DNA of 17,060 nucleotides, taken from contig CAUHAO010000030.1 in the NCBI GenBank assembly GCA_959604355.1, forward strand, positions 1 through 17,060, in the 5' to 3' direction. Numbering within the stretch: the first letter of the stretch is position 1; each line of letters begins with the position of its first letter. The notes under the pieces are model-generated. The model ran no database searches and was not told where the DNA came from. It was given only the letters and a program-made list of their open reading frames with translations. Position numbers and translations under genes: made by a program. Positions 7,390-14,420 of the stretch are shown in pieces. The DNA is from an uncultured Eubacteriales bacterium (GTDB lineage Bacteria > Bacillota > Clostridia > Oscillospirales > UBA644).

Positions 7390-8550
7390 ATGAATTCTTC
7401 AATGAAAAACAAACTCGCGCTCGTTCTCGGCGGGCTCGGTTCAAAATACGATGAGGCGGCGGATTACTTTGAATCCGTCACGACAGTGCTTAAATCGGGC
7501 GGAAAATCATACAATGGTAAGATAATCTTCTCCGACGGAGCATTCGTTTATACTTTTATGTCAAAAAAGACGTTTGCAACGCTCTCCGACGCGGTGGACG
7601 AGCTTATCGATGACATTCTCAAGTATGACAGCGCCATCGTGTCTTACAACGAACGCGGCAGAGCGACAGACTTTTCAGTTGACGACAAGGGCGTGAAAAT
7701 GACGAAGCGTGAGACCGGAACAGCCACCGTCAATACCACACAGCTGCGCGACAAGGACTACCTCATCAATCCCCAGAAAGCCTCCGCATTAATGCGAACC
7801 CTCGGCTATCTGACGGAGGACGGCAAGCTTCGCAACGACATGATCCGTAAATATAATCAGACCGAACGCTTTATAGAGCTCATCGCTCCGATGCTCGACG
7901 ACCTCGGAGACAAGGTTACCATTGTGGACTGCGCGTGCGGTAAAAGTTATCTGAGCTTTGTGCTTAATTATTACCTTTGGGAAGTGAAAAAGATAAAGGC
8001 GACGTTCGTCGGCATCGACATTTCCGAACGTGTCATCGAGGATAGCCGTAAAATGGCGGAGGAGCTCGGATACCGCAATATGACATTTGTCTGCACCGAT
8101 CTGCGCGGCTACGAAAGCTCATTCCATCCGAATGTCGTCATGTCCCTGCATGCCTGCGACACCGCCACAGATATGGCACTCGGCTACGCAATACGCCATA
8201 AGGCAGAAAAAATCTTCTGTGTGCCGTGCTGCCATAAAGAACTGATTGATAAATATAAAAAGGACGATCTTGCGCCGATAATAAAACACGGGATATTCCG
8301 CGCACGTCTCAACGACGTTCTAACCGACGGCATCCGCGCCTCGAAACTCGAAGCGAGCGGCTACGACGTGAGCTGCGTTGAGTACTGCTCGCCCATCGAC
8401 ACGCCGAAAAACCTGCTTATACGCGCCGAAAAAACGGGCAAAATAAACTATGGCGCGCAGAAAGAGTATTCGAAACTCCTTCAGACATTGTCAGTTTATC
8501 CCGCAGTAGAACTGTATTCGTCAGACAATTATCAATATATAGACATATAA
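7390..8550 (+). CDS. Class I SAM-dependent methyltransferase (Methyltransf_32-like)
   Basis: Predicted cytosolic SAM-dependent methyltransferase of 386 aa; the substrate is unknown. Residues 1-150 form an N-terminal domain I do not recognise. The Rossmann-fold domain follows, with motif I VDCACGKSYLSF (179-190), the acidic motif II GID (208-210), LHACDTATD (253-261) and PCCHKE (279-284). This combination resembles the family that includes eukaryotic GSTCD, METTL25 and RRNAD1-type proteins, some of which are proposed RNA methyltransferases. The paired cysteines and His in PCCH are a family hallmark and might bind metal or substrate. ATG 7390 follows GGGAGAG with good spacing. It is divergent from tRNA-Arg and followed by its own gap before the next operon, so it is probably monocistronic. 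Confidence 0.82.
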   Translation: MNSSMKNKLALVLGGLGSKYDEAADYFESVTTVLKSGGKSYNGKIIFSDGAFVYTFMSKKTFATLSDAVDELIDDILKYDSAIVSYNERGRATDFSVDDKGVKMTKRETGTATVNTTQLRDKDYLINPQKASALMRTLGYLTEDGKLRNDMIRKYNQTERFIELIAPMLDDLGDKVTIVDCACGKSYLSFVLNYYLWEVKKIKATFVGIDISERVIEDSRKMAEELGYRNMTFVCTDLRGYESSFHPNVVMSLHACDTATDMALGYAIRHKAEKIFCVPCCHKELIDKYKKDDLAPIIKHGIFRARLNDVLTDGIRASKLEASGYDVSCVEYCSPIDTPKNLLIRAEKTGKINYGAQKEYSKLLQTLSVYPAVELYSSDNYQYIDI

Positions 8551-8587
8551 CAGACATTTTTATGCCGTAAAATTGTCAACGGTGTTA

Positions 8588-8617
8588 TTCGGATATGTAA
8601 CATTTTTATGATAGAAT
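8588..8617 (+). promoter_or_regulatory. Probable extended -10 promoter of the acyl-CoA synthetase operon
   Basis: TAGAAT (8612-8617) is preceded by TGA, giving an extended -10 (TGN) element. The best -35 is a weak TTCGGA (8588-8593) 18 bp upstream. A TTGTCA near 8574-8579 pairs only with a poor -10 (TGTAAC). The start near 8624 would leave a leader of under 40 nt. Confidence 0.45.
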
Positions 8618-8660
8618 TATCAAAACAGAGAGAAAAAGAAACATCAAGGGAGATTTTTCA

Positions 8661-10316
8661 ATGGCTGAATTATGGACCGCTACCGTCGGCGAGCTGTTCG
8701 ACGGACTTGCGGCAAGAATACCGGACAGACCGGCTGTAAAATATACCGTTCTGCCTTACGAACGCACATACGCGGAGTTCAACGCAGAGGCTGACCGCAT
8801 CGCGAAGGGATTTATGGCTTTGGGCGTCAAAAAAGGTGACAAAGTCGCGATCTGGGCGACGAATGTTCCTCAATGGCTGCTGACCATGGCGGCGTCCGCG
8901 AAAATCGGCGCGATACTCGTCACGGTCAATACAAATTATAAGATATTTGAGCTTGAGTATTTGCTCAAACAGTCCGACACAAAAGTCCTTGTCGCGCTGA
9001 ACGGCTTCAAGGACAGCAACTATATGCAGATAATCAACGACCTTTGCCCGTCGCTCAAAAGCGGCACTCTCGACGAGAAGAATCTGCCGTTTCTGAAAAC
9101 CGTCATCAATATCGGTGACGAACGTTACAGCGGCATGATTAACTGGAACGAGATAGAGGCTCTCGGAGAGAGTGTTACCGACGAGGAATACGCTGATGCG
9201 CGCCGAGGCCTGAACTGTGACGACGTTATAAACATGCAATATACGTCCGGCACGACGGGCTTCCCGAAGGGCGTCATGCTGACCCATAAAAACATCATTA
9301 ATAACGGTCGTTTTATCGGCGACTGCATGAAGTTTACTAACGAGGACCGTCTGTGCATTCCCGTGCCGTTCTTTCATTGTTTCGGCCTCGTACTTGCCAT
9401 CATGGCGTGTCTCACTCACGGCTCAAGCATGGTGCCGCTGCCGTATTACCGTCCTACAGACGTTATGGATGCCGTACAGAACGAACGTTGCACCGCCGTC
9501 CACGGTGTTCCGACGATGTACATAGCGATGCTTGAGCATCCTACTTTCGCAGATTATACTTTCCCGTGCCTGCGTACGGGTATAATGGCGGGCTCTCCGT
9601 GCCCGACAAAGGTCATGCAGGACGTCGTGGATAAGATGGGTATGAGAGAAATTACGATTTCTTACGGTCAAACAGAGGCATCTCCCGTCTGCACCATGAC
9701 GACTACCGATGACACTCTCGAGCACCGTGTCGCGACGGTAGGTAAAGTCATGCCGTTCATCGAGGCGAAAATAGTCGACCCCGAAACAGGCAAAGAATGT
9801 CCGCCCAACGTATCGGGTGAATTCTGTGCGCGCGGATATAATATAATGAAGGGTTACTATAAAATGCCCGAGGCGACGAAAAACGCGATAGACGACGATG
9901 GGTGGCTGCATTCGGGAGACCTTGCGTCCGTTGACGAAGACGGTTACTATAAAATCACCGGCAGAATAAAAGATATGATAATCCGCGGCGGCGAGAACAT
10001 TTACCCCAAGGAGATCGAAGAATTCCTCTACACGCACCCCGCGATAAGCGATGTGCAGGTAGTCGGCGTGCCCGATAAACAGTACGGCGAGGAAATAATG
10101 GCGTTTATTATCCTCAAAGAAGGGGAGACGCTCACCGAGCAGGAGGTCAAGGACTTCGTCCGCTCTCACATGGCGCGCCACAAGGTACCCAGATACGTTG
10201 CATTTATTGATAAATTCCCGACAACCGCAAGCATGAAGATACAGAAATTCAAACTCCGTGACATGGCTGTCGATATGCTTAATCTTCACGACGCCGCCGC
10301 GATAGAAACGGCTTGA
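8661..10316 (+). CDS. AMP-forming acyl-CoA synthetase (ANL superfamily, ACSF2-like)
   Basis: Activates a carboxylic acid with ATP to an acyl-adenylate and transfers it to CoA. The 551-aa length and all core motifs fit: P-loop YTSGTTGFPKG (about 194-204), YGQTEASP, GWLHSGDLA, the hinge region GRIKDMIIRGGENIYPKEIE, and a C-terminal lysine K526 in ASMKIQKF. The overall pattern resembles medium-chain or ACSF2-type fatty acyl-CoA synthetases more than acetyl-CoA synthetase. One oddity is Met525 in front of the catalytic lysine, where Gly is usual (TGK or SGK). There are no membrane segments. ATG 8661 follows AAGGGAGA at 8 nt. The stop is 17 nt before a TIM-barrel isomerase gene, so they form an operon. 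The natural acid is not predictable. Confidence 0.9.
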   Translation: MAELWTATVGELFDGLAARIPDRPAVKYTVLPYERTYAEFNAEADRIAKGFMALGVKKGDKVAIWATNVPQWLLTMAASAKIGAILVTVNTNYKIFELEYLLKQSDTKVLVALNGFKDSNYMQIINDLCPSLKSGTLDEKNLPFLKTVINIGDERYSGMINWNEIEALGESVTDEEYADARRGLNCDDVINMQYTSGTTGFPKGVMLTHKNIINNGRFIGDCMKFTNEDRLCIPVPFFHCFGLVLAIMACLTHGSSMVPLPYYRPTDVMDAVQNERCTAVHGVPTMYIAMLEHPTFADYTFPCLRTGIMAGSPCPTKVMQDVVDKMGMREITISYGQTEASPVCTMTTTDDTLEHRVATVGKVMPFIEAKIVDPETGKECPPNVSGEFCARGYNIMKGYYKMPEATKNAIDDDGWLHSGDLASVDEDGYYKITGRIKDMIIRGGENIYPKEIEEFLYTHPAISDVQVVGVPDKQYGEEIMAFIILKEGETLTEQEVKDFVRSHMARHKVPRYVAFIDKFPTTASMKIQKFKLRDMAVDMLNLHDAAAIETA

Positions 10317-10333
10317 CGAAAGGAGAACCACAG

Positions 10334-11143
10334 ATGAAACTTTCATTTTCGACTCTTGCGTGCCCTCTATGGAGCTTTTCTGAAGTATTTTCCGCAGCAA
10401 AGGATCTCGGCTTTGACGGAGTCGAAGTTCGAGGTATAGGCAGACAGATGTACGCGCCGCGCATAAAAGAATTTCTTCCCGAAAACATTGCGTCTACCAC
10501 AGGAAAGCTTGAAAAAGCAGGAATTTGCATACCGATGTTCACGTCGGGCGCATATCTTTACGACGGCAAGAATTCTGATGCGGTCATCTCCGAAGCGTCC
10601 GATTATATCTCTCTTGCGTCATCATGCGGCGTGAAATATATCCGCGTTCTGGGCGATAAGGACGGCGCACCTGACCCTTCACTCGGAATAAACGAGGACG
10701 TCGTTCTTTCAAACTATAAGAAAATATGCGATATCGCTGCGCCGAAGAACGTCACGGTGCTCATTGAGACAAACGGTATCTTTGCCGATTCCGCACGTCT
10801 TAAACGTTTTGTCGAAAAAGCAGACCGTGAAAATGCCGCGGTACTGTGGGATGTTCATCACACGTTCCGATATTTCGGCGAGAAGCCGGAGCAGACTGTC
10901 GCAAATCTCGGCGCATTGATAAAACATGTACATCTCAAGGATTCCGTAATGCCGCACGGAATAGTCGTCTACCGTATGATGGGCTACGGTGATCTTCCGA
11001 TAAAGGACGCTGTTGACGCGCTCAACGCGGCTGGCTTTGACGGTTTTTATTCGCTCGAATGGGTCAAGCGTTGGGCTCCCGACCTTACCGAAGCGGGCAT
11101 AGCGCTGCCTCAGTTCATCAATTATATGAAGAACATCGACTGA
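10334..11143 (+). CDS. Sugar phosphate isomerase/epimerase-like TIM-barrel protein
   Basis: Xylose-isomerase-like TIM barrel (AP endonuclease 2 superfamily), 269 aa. These enzymes use a divalent metal to isomerise or epimerise sugars, ketoses or inosose-type substrates. The likely metal ligands are spaced as usual: E145 (LIETNG), D173 (LWDVHH), H200 (HVHLKD) and E242 (SLEW). ATG 10334 follows AAAGGAGAA at about 8 nt. A TTG at 10313, overlapping the upstream stop, would add seven residues but lacks its own ribosome binding site. It is co-transcribed with the acyl-CoA synthetase, an unexpected partner for a sugar isomerase. It differs clearly from the second TIM-barrel enzyme at 12014-12874, though both keep E145 and D173. 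Substrate unknown. Confidence 0.85.
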   Translation: MKLSFSTLACPLWSFSEVFSAAKDLGFDGVEVRGIGRQMYAPRIKEFLPENIASTTGKLEKAGICIPMFTSGAYLYDGKNSDAVISEASDYISLASSCGVKYIRVLGDKDGAPDPSLGINEDVVLSNYKKICDIAAPKNVTVLIETNGIFADSARLKRFVEKADRENAAVLWDVHHTFRYFGEKPEQTVANLGALIKHVHLKDSVMPHGIVVYRMMGYGDLPIKDAVDALNAAGFDGFYSLEWVKRWAPDLTEAGIALPQFINYMKNID

Positions 11144-11312
11144 CGGCGCGAACTACGCATCCCTCTGCACCGCCACGGCGGGCGAAGGAGAGAAAAAGAT
11201 ACTGTCTGTCGCAGCGTCACCGTCTATAAGCCGCTTACAGACATCGCCTATATCATATTAGTTTCGGGAAGTGGTTTTCCGAACGCATAATCTGCTTTAT
11301 TGCAAAAAAACG
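11144..11312. other. Intergenic region, no gene recognised
   Basis: About 170 nt after the epimerase stop. It holds a short stem CCGCC/GGCGG near 11170-11181, an SD-like GAAGGAGAG near 11184-11192 with no ATG, GTG or TTG start at a suitable distance, and an 8 bp hairpin TTCGGGAA (11263-11270) with TTTTCCGAA (11275-11283, one G-T pair). I cannot assign a function. It may be 3' UTR plus the remains of a lost small gene. Confidence 0.35.
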
Positions 11313-11352
11313 CCGACCGACAGGGATTTTTCCCGGTCGGTCGGTATTTTTT
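11313..11352. terminator. Bidirectional intrinsic terminator
   Basis: CCGACCGAC (11313-11321) pairs with GTCGGTCGG (11336-11344), and GGG pairs with CCC further in across one mismatch, leaving an AT-rich loop. On the plus strand it is followed by TATTTTTTATT, on the minus strand by CGTTTTTTT. It ends both the acyl-CoA synthetase operon (+) and the convergent HAD-ended operon (-). Confidence 0.88.
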
Positions 11353-11373
11353 ATTGTTTCAGCGATAATTGCT

Positions 11374-12027
11374 TTATTCGGTAAGGGTTTTAGTGAGTTC
11401 CTCGACCGTGTCAACGACGAAGTCCGCGCCTGCGTTTTCAAGCTCCGAGTTTGCGTTGTCCGCAAAGCCGTAGCGCAGTCCGACAGCCTTTATTCCGACT
11501 TTTTTTGCACCGATGATATCGAATTTTCTGTCTCCTACCATGACGCAGTTTTTCTTTTCCGCGCCAAGACGCGCAAAACCTTCGTTTATCAGCTCCGCTT
11601 TGTCCGTGCGTCGTCCGTCAAGTTCGCTTCCGACGATCGCGTCAAAATACTTGTCTATGTCAAACTTTTCGAGTATGCGGATTGCAAAACATTCCGGCTT
11701 GGCCGTCGCGAGGGCAATCTTTGAACCGCTCTGCTTTACTTTTGCCAGCATTTCGGGAATACCGGGGTAAATCTCGTTCTCAAAAAGTCCGACGGTCGAG
11801 TAACGCTCGCGGTATTTCGCAAGAGCTCTGTCCGCCTGTTCGCGCGTAAGACCGTAGAAATTCATAAATGAGTCTATCAGCGGCGGGCCTATGAATCTGC
11901 GCAGGTTTTCGCGTTTTTCTTCGATGCCGAGTTCCTTTAATCCGAGCTGGGCGCATGTAGTGATGCCGAGTTCGGGGTTCGAAAGTGTGCCGTCAAGGTC
12001 GAAAAATACAACATTATATTTCTTCAT
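11374..12027 (-). CDS. HAD superfamily hydrolase (phosphoglycolate phosphatase-like)
   Basis: Cytosolic HAD subfamily IA phosphatase, 217 aa, the usual size. Motif I is FFDLDGT with nucleophile D10 and acid/base D12, motif II is T108 (ALATAKP), motif III K143, and motif IV VGDRKFD with D166 and D170 for Mg2+. The helical cap lies between about residues 17 and 85. Similar proteins dephosphorylate phosphoglycolate, nucleotides or sugar phosphates; specificity is not readable. It is the last gene of the minus-strand operon and overlaps the upstream TIM-barrel gene by 14 bp in another frame, which suggests translational coupling. Its own ribosome binding site is weak. The bidirectional terminator lies directly downstream. 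Confidence 0.88.
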   Translation of the reverse strand: MKKYNVVFFDLDGTLSNPELGITTCAQLGLKELGIEEKRENLRRFIGPPLIDSFMNFYGLTREQADRALAKYRERYSTVGLFENEIYPGIPEMLAKVKQSGSKIALATAKPECFAIRILEKFDIDKYFDAIVGSELDGRRTDKAELINEGFARLGAEKKNCVMVGDRKFDIIGAKKVGIKAVGLRYGFADNANSELENAGADFVVDTVEELTKTLTE

Positions 12028-12874
12028 AGCTTTTCAGTATCTTCTTGAGCGCGTCGGTTGCGGTTTTGAACGCTTCCGCGGGGGAACCCCATGCGCCGTC
12101 ATCAATTTTTGTTTTCTCGCCGTTTTCTAATGCCGCGAGCCCGTCAAAGACCGTCAGATGCGGTTCCATGGTGATGACTTCGCCGCCCTGTGCGAGATAT
12201 TTTTTGAGTATCACGGGAATGTTTCCGCGTCCCAGACCGGCAGGAACAATGACGTCGTCCTTGTTCACGTCCTTGATGTGGAAGTATTTGACGAAAGGAG
12301 CGAGTGCGTCCCACGCCTCGAGGGTGTTCTCTCCGCTCTGCACAAAATTTGCGGGGTCGAACACTGCTTTGAGTCCGTTGACGGATGAGAGGATGTCAAC
12401 ACAGCGCTCCTTCGTGTCGCCGTAAATGCCTTTTTCGTTTTCGTGGCAAAGCACAACGCCGCTGCCCTTTGACGAGTCAACGAGCCTGTCGAGCTTTTCG
12501 CAGACGTCATCGCGGTATTCGGGCTTGCCGTCTGTGCCGTAGAAACTGAATATTCTTATGCATTTCGCGCCGACGGTATGAGCCACGTCGAGCGTGCGCT
12601 TGAATTTGTCCATGTGCGCGCCGAAATCGTCGGTGATGTTTATCTTTCCTATCGGAGAGCCGAGCGACCAAACCCCCAGACCTTCCGCCGCGAGCATGTC
12701 CGCCGCGTTTTTCGCCTGTTCGGGAGTGAGATCGGAGACATTCGTGCCGTTGACGTTGCGCATTTCCAGATATTTCAGACCGTTTTCCTTCATCGCCGCT
12801 ATCTGCACCGAGAGATCCGCGCCGACTTCATCGCAGAAGCCGCAGAGAGTATATTTATTCATCGTATCAGTCAT
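12014..12874 (-). CDS. Sugar phosphate isomerase/epimerase-like TIM-barrel protein (second)
   Basis: Xylose-isomerase-like TIM barrel of 286 aa. Predicted metal ligands are E145 (LCHENEKG), D173 (FDPANF), H199 (YFHIKD) and E237 (MEPHL). The HENE and FDPANF motifs are typical of bacterial sugar phosphate isomerase/epimerase proteins found in sugar and sugar acid catabolic clusters. ATG 12874 lies 12 bp after the SDR stop with a modest AGGGTG site; an alternative ATG at 12862 (MNKYTLCGF) would shorten it by four residues. Sitting between a D-mannonate-oxidoreductase-like SDR and a HAD phosphatase, it probably acts on a related sugar acid or sugar phosphate. It is too short and different in motif to call a classical mannonate dehydratase. 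Substrate unknown. Confidence 0.87.
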   Translation of the reverse strand: MTDTMNKYTLCGFCDEVGADLSVQIAAMKENGLKYLEMRNVNGTNVSDLTPEQAKNAADMLAAEGLGVWSLGSPIGKINITDDFGAHMDKFKRTLDVAHTVGAKCIRIFSFYGTDGKPEYRDDVCEKLDRLVDSSKGSGVVLCHENEKGIYGDTKERCVDILSSVNGLKAVFDPANFVQSGENTLEAWDALAPFVKYFHIKDVNKDDVIVPAGLGRGNIPVILKKYLAQGGEVITMEPHLTVFDGLAALENGEKTKIDDGAWGSPAEAFKTATDALKKILKSYEEI

Positions 12875-12886
12875 GTCAGCACCCTA

Positions 12887-13711
12887 TCAGACACCCGAAT
12901 ATGCGCTGAAACCACCGTCAACGGGAACGACAACTCCCGTGACGAAGCTTGCTTTTTCGGAGTCGGTCAGCCACATAAGTGTGCCGAGCAGTTCTTCAGG
13001 CTCACCGAAACGTTTCATGGGAGTTGCGGAAAGGATCTTGTGAGTTCTTGCGGTGGGGGTTCCGTCCGCGTTGAAGAGAAGCGCGCGGTTCTGGTTTGTG
13101 ACGAAGAATCCGGGAGCGATCGCGTTTACGCGTATACCCTGAGCCGCGAAATGTACAGCGAGCCACTGGGTAAAGTTGGATACCGCCGCTTTAGCGCCGC
13201 TGTACGCGGGGATCTTTGTTAGGGGACGGAAAGCGTTCATTGAAGAGATGTTAATTATGCTGCAGCCCTCGCGTCCGAGCATGTCGGAGGCGAATACCTG
13301 GGTAGGAATGAGCGTACCGAGGATATTGAGGTTGAAGACGAAATTGAAGCCCGCTTTGTCAAGATTGAAAAAGCTCTTGATGTCCGCGTTGTCGATGTCG
13401 CCCTCTTCATAGTATTCCTTGTCGGTAGTGCCTTTGGGGTTGTTGCCGCCCGCGCCGTTGATGAGCACGTCGCATTTGCCGAGATCTGCGAGAACCGCCT
13501 GGTGGACGGGTTCGAGGACTTCTTTTTCAAGAACGTTTGCCTTATAAGCCTTCGCTTCGCCGCCTGCCGCGTTGATTTCATCCGCGACCTTCTGTGCTGC
13601 CTCTTCGTTGAGGTCGAGCAGTGCGACCTTGTAGCCGTTGCGTGCCATTTCTTTTGCAAAGCACGAGCAGAGAACGCCGCCCGCGCCGGTTATTACGCAT
13701 ACTTTTTTCAT
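12887..13711 (-). CDS. SDR family oxidoreductase, D-mannonate oxidoreductase-like
   Basis: Classical short-chain dehydrogenase, 274 aa, NAD(P)-dependent and cytosolic. The Rossmann entry is TGAGGVLC (8-15), where the last residue is normally Gly but here is C15. Next come INGAGGNNPKGTT (84-96) and the catalytic S157, Y170 and K174 (YSGAK). The C terminus PVDGGFSAYSGV with the NGAGGNxP motif matches, as I remember it, the SDR group that includes Bacillus YjmF-type D-mannonate (fructuronate) oxidoreductases. That suggests interconversion of D-fructuronate and D-mannonate or a similar ketose acid, an inference from motifs only. ATG 13711 follows AGGAGA with a 9-nt spacer that contains an ATG-TAA start-stop pair. 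It is second in the operon after the nitroreductase. Confidence 0.88.
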   Translation of the reverse strand: MKKVCVITGAGGVLCSCFAKEMARNGYKVALLDLNEEAAQKVADEINAAGGEAKAYKANVLEKEVLEPVHQAVLADLGKCDVLINGAGGNNPKGTTDKEYYEEGDIDNADIKSFFNLDKAGFNFVFNLNILGTLIPTQVFASDMLGREGCSIINISSMNAFRPLTKIPAYSGAKAAVSNFTQWLAVHFAAQGIRVNAIAPGFFVTNQNRALLFNADGTPTARTHKILSATPMKRFGEPEELLGTLMWLTDSEKASFVTGVVVPVDGGFSAYSGV

Positions 13712-13751
13712 AATTACATATCTCCTGATGGTTTATATTTTCGAAATTTTA

Positions 13752-14258
13752 TCAAAGCACTATTACAGTATCGTTCAGCGGTTTGCGGTCTTCGTGACGT
13801 TCGCTCGGGCCCATGTCCGCGTATCCTATCGGCATAAGCGCGTAGGGCATGATGTTTTCGGGCAGTCCGAAAACTTTCTGCGCCTCTTTCTGAACGAACA
13901 TCCCGACCCATACCGAGCCGATGTCTTCGTTCTTTGCCGCGAGCATCATGTGTGTGGCGACTATCGACGCGTCCGTTTCCGCGGCGGAAACGCCTGAGCC
14001 GAGCCTGTGCCAAGCCTCGTTGACGTCCGCACATATCATAAGCACCGTCTGCGCGCCGTAAATGCAAGGCGAGAGATTGTTCGCCTTTTCGAGCGCGTCC
14101 TTACTCTGAAGGACGTATATTCTTTGCGGCTGCATATTTTTCGCCGTCGGAGCAAGCCGCCCCGCTTCAAGTATCGCCGAGAGCTTTTCGGGCTCAATGG
14201 CTTTGGGTGAGAATTTTCTTACGGAATATCTCTGTTTTATCAGTTCCGAAAATTCCAT
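13752..14258 (-). CDS. Nitroreductase family protein (FMN-dependent)
   Basis: Small flavoprotein of the nitroreductase superfamily, 168 aa, a normal length for the short clostridial members. FMN-binding marks are RYSVRKF (10-16), the loop APTAKNMQPQ (36-45), PIGYA (143-147) and the final basic pair around H155 and R158. Such proteins reduce nitro groups, quinones or flavins with NAD(P)H, usually as dimers; the physiological substrate is unknown. I start at ATG 14258, preceded by AAGGGAGAG at 7 nt. A longer form from 14324 would start upstream of the likely transcription start and is rejected. First gene of the operon, with a near-perfect promoter; the next gene follows after 40 bp. Its link to sugar acid enzymes may be no more than shared transcription. 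Confidence 0.88.
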   Translation of the reverse strand: MEFSELIKQRYSVRKFSPKAIEPEKLSAILEAGRLAPTAKNMQPQRIYVLQSKDALEKANNLSPCIYGAQTVLMICADVNEAWHRLGSGVSAAETDASIVATHMMLAAKNEDIGSVWVGMFVQKEAQKVFGLPENIMPYALMPIGYADMGPSERHEDRKPLNDTVIVL

Positions 14259-14291
14259 ACAGCACTCTCCCTTAATTGAATTTTCTTTTAT

Positions 14292-14320
14292 ATTATAGCA
14301 TATATTTCTATTCATTTCAA
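14292..14320 (-). promoter_or_regulatory. Sigma-A promoter of the nitroreductase-SDR-epimerase-HAD operon
   Basis: On the minus strand TTGAAA (14320-14315), a 17 bp spacer and TATAAT (14297-14292), with TGC just before the -10 (extended -10). Start expected near 14285, about 27 nt before the ATG at 14258. Its -35 box is only 37 bp from that of the divergent mtaD promoter. Confidence 0.85.
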
Positions 14321-14348
14321 GCACTTCTTTTTTAAATCGGAAATTTTT

Positions 14349-14397
14349 CCGTAAATCTTGACAATTCCTTCAATATGATATATAATTATATTTACGG
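14349..14397. repeat. Inverted repeat bracketing the mtaD promoter (candidate operator)
   Basis: CCGTAAAT (14349-14356) and ATTTACGG (14390-14397) are perfect inverted 8-mers flanking the -35 and -10 boxes, the right arm covering the expected start site. A further palindrome CGGAAATTTTTCCG overlaps the left side, and CGGAAA recurs at about 14401-14406. The placement suits a repressor or loop-forming regulator, but no regulator gene is in the window and the repeats may be chance in AT-rich DNA. Confidence 0.4.
14358..14386 (+). promoter_or_regulatory. Consensus sigma-A promoter of mtaD-sahH
   Basis: TTGACA (14358-14363), exactly 17 bp, then TATAAT (14381-14386): both hexamers match the consensus at every base. 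The start is expected near 14393, so the leader is only about 28 nt, too short for a SAM or SAH riboswitch. Confidence 0.9.
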
Positions 14398-14420
14398 ATA
14401 CGGAAAGGACGTACAGACGT

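Noticed and set aside
8670..9419. Antisense open frames under the acyl-CoA synthetase (also 9423-10400)
   Set aside because: No motifs or start signals, and fully overlapped by a well-supported ANL enzyme.
11184..11260. Small gene after the epimerase, suggested by GAAGGAGAG
   Set aside because: No ATG, GTG or TTG at a usable distance; the frame ends after about 20 codons at a TAG near 11260.
14259..14324. N-terminal extension of the nitroreductase from 14324
   Set aside because: It spans the promoter; the -10 box at 14292-14297 would lie inside the coding region, and ATG 14258 has a strong ribosome binding site.
14393..14420. SAM or SAH riboswitch upstream of mtaD-sahH
   Set aside because: The predicted leader is about 28 nt, too short to hold any known SAM or SAH aptamer.
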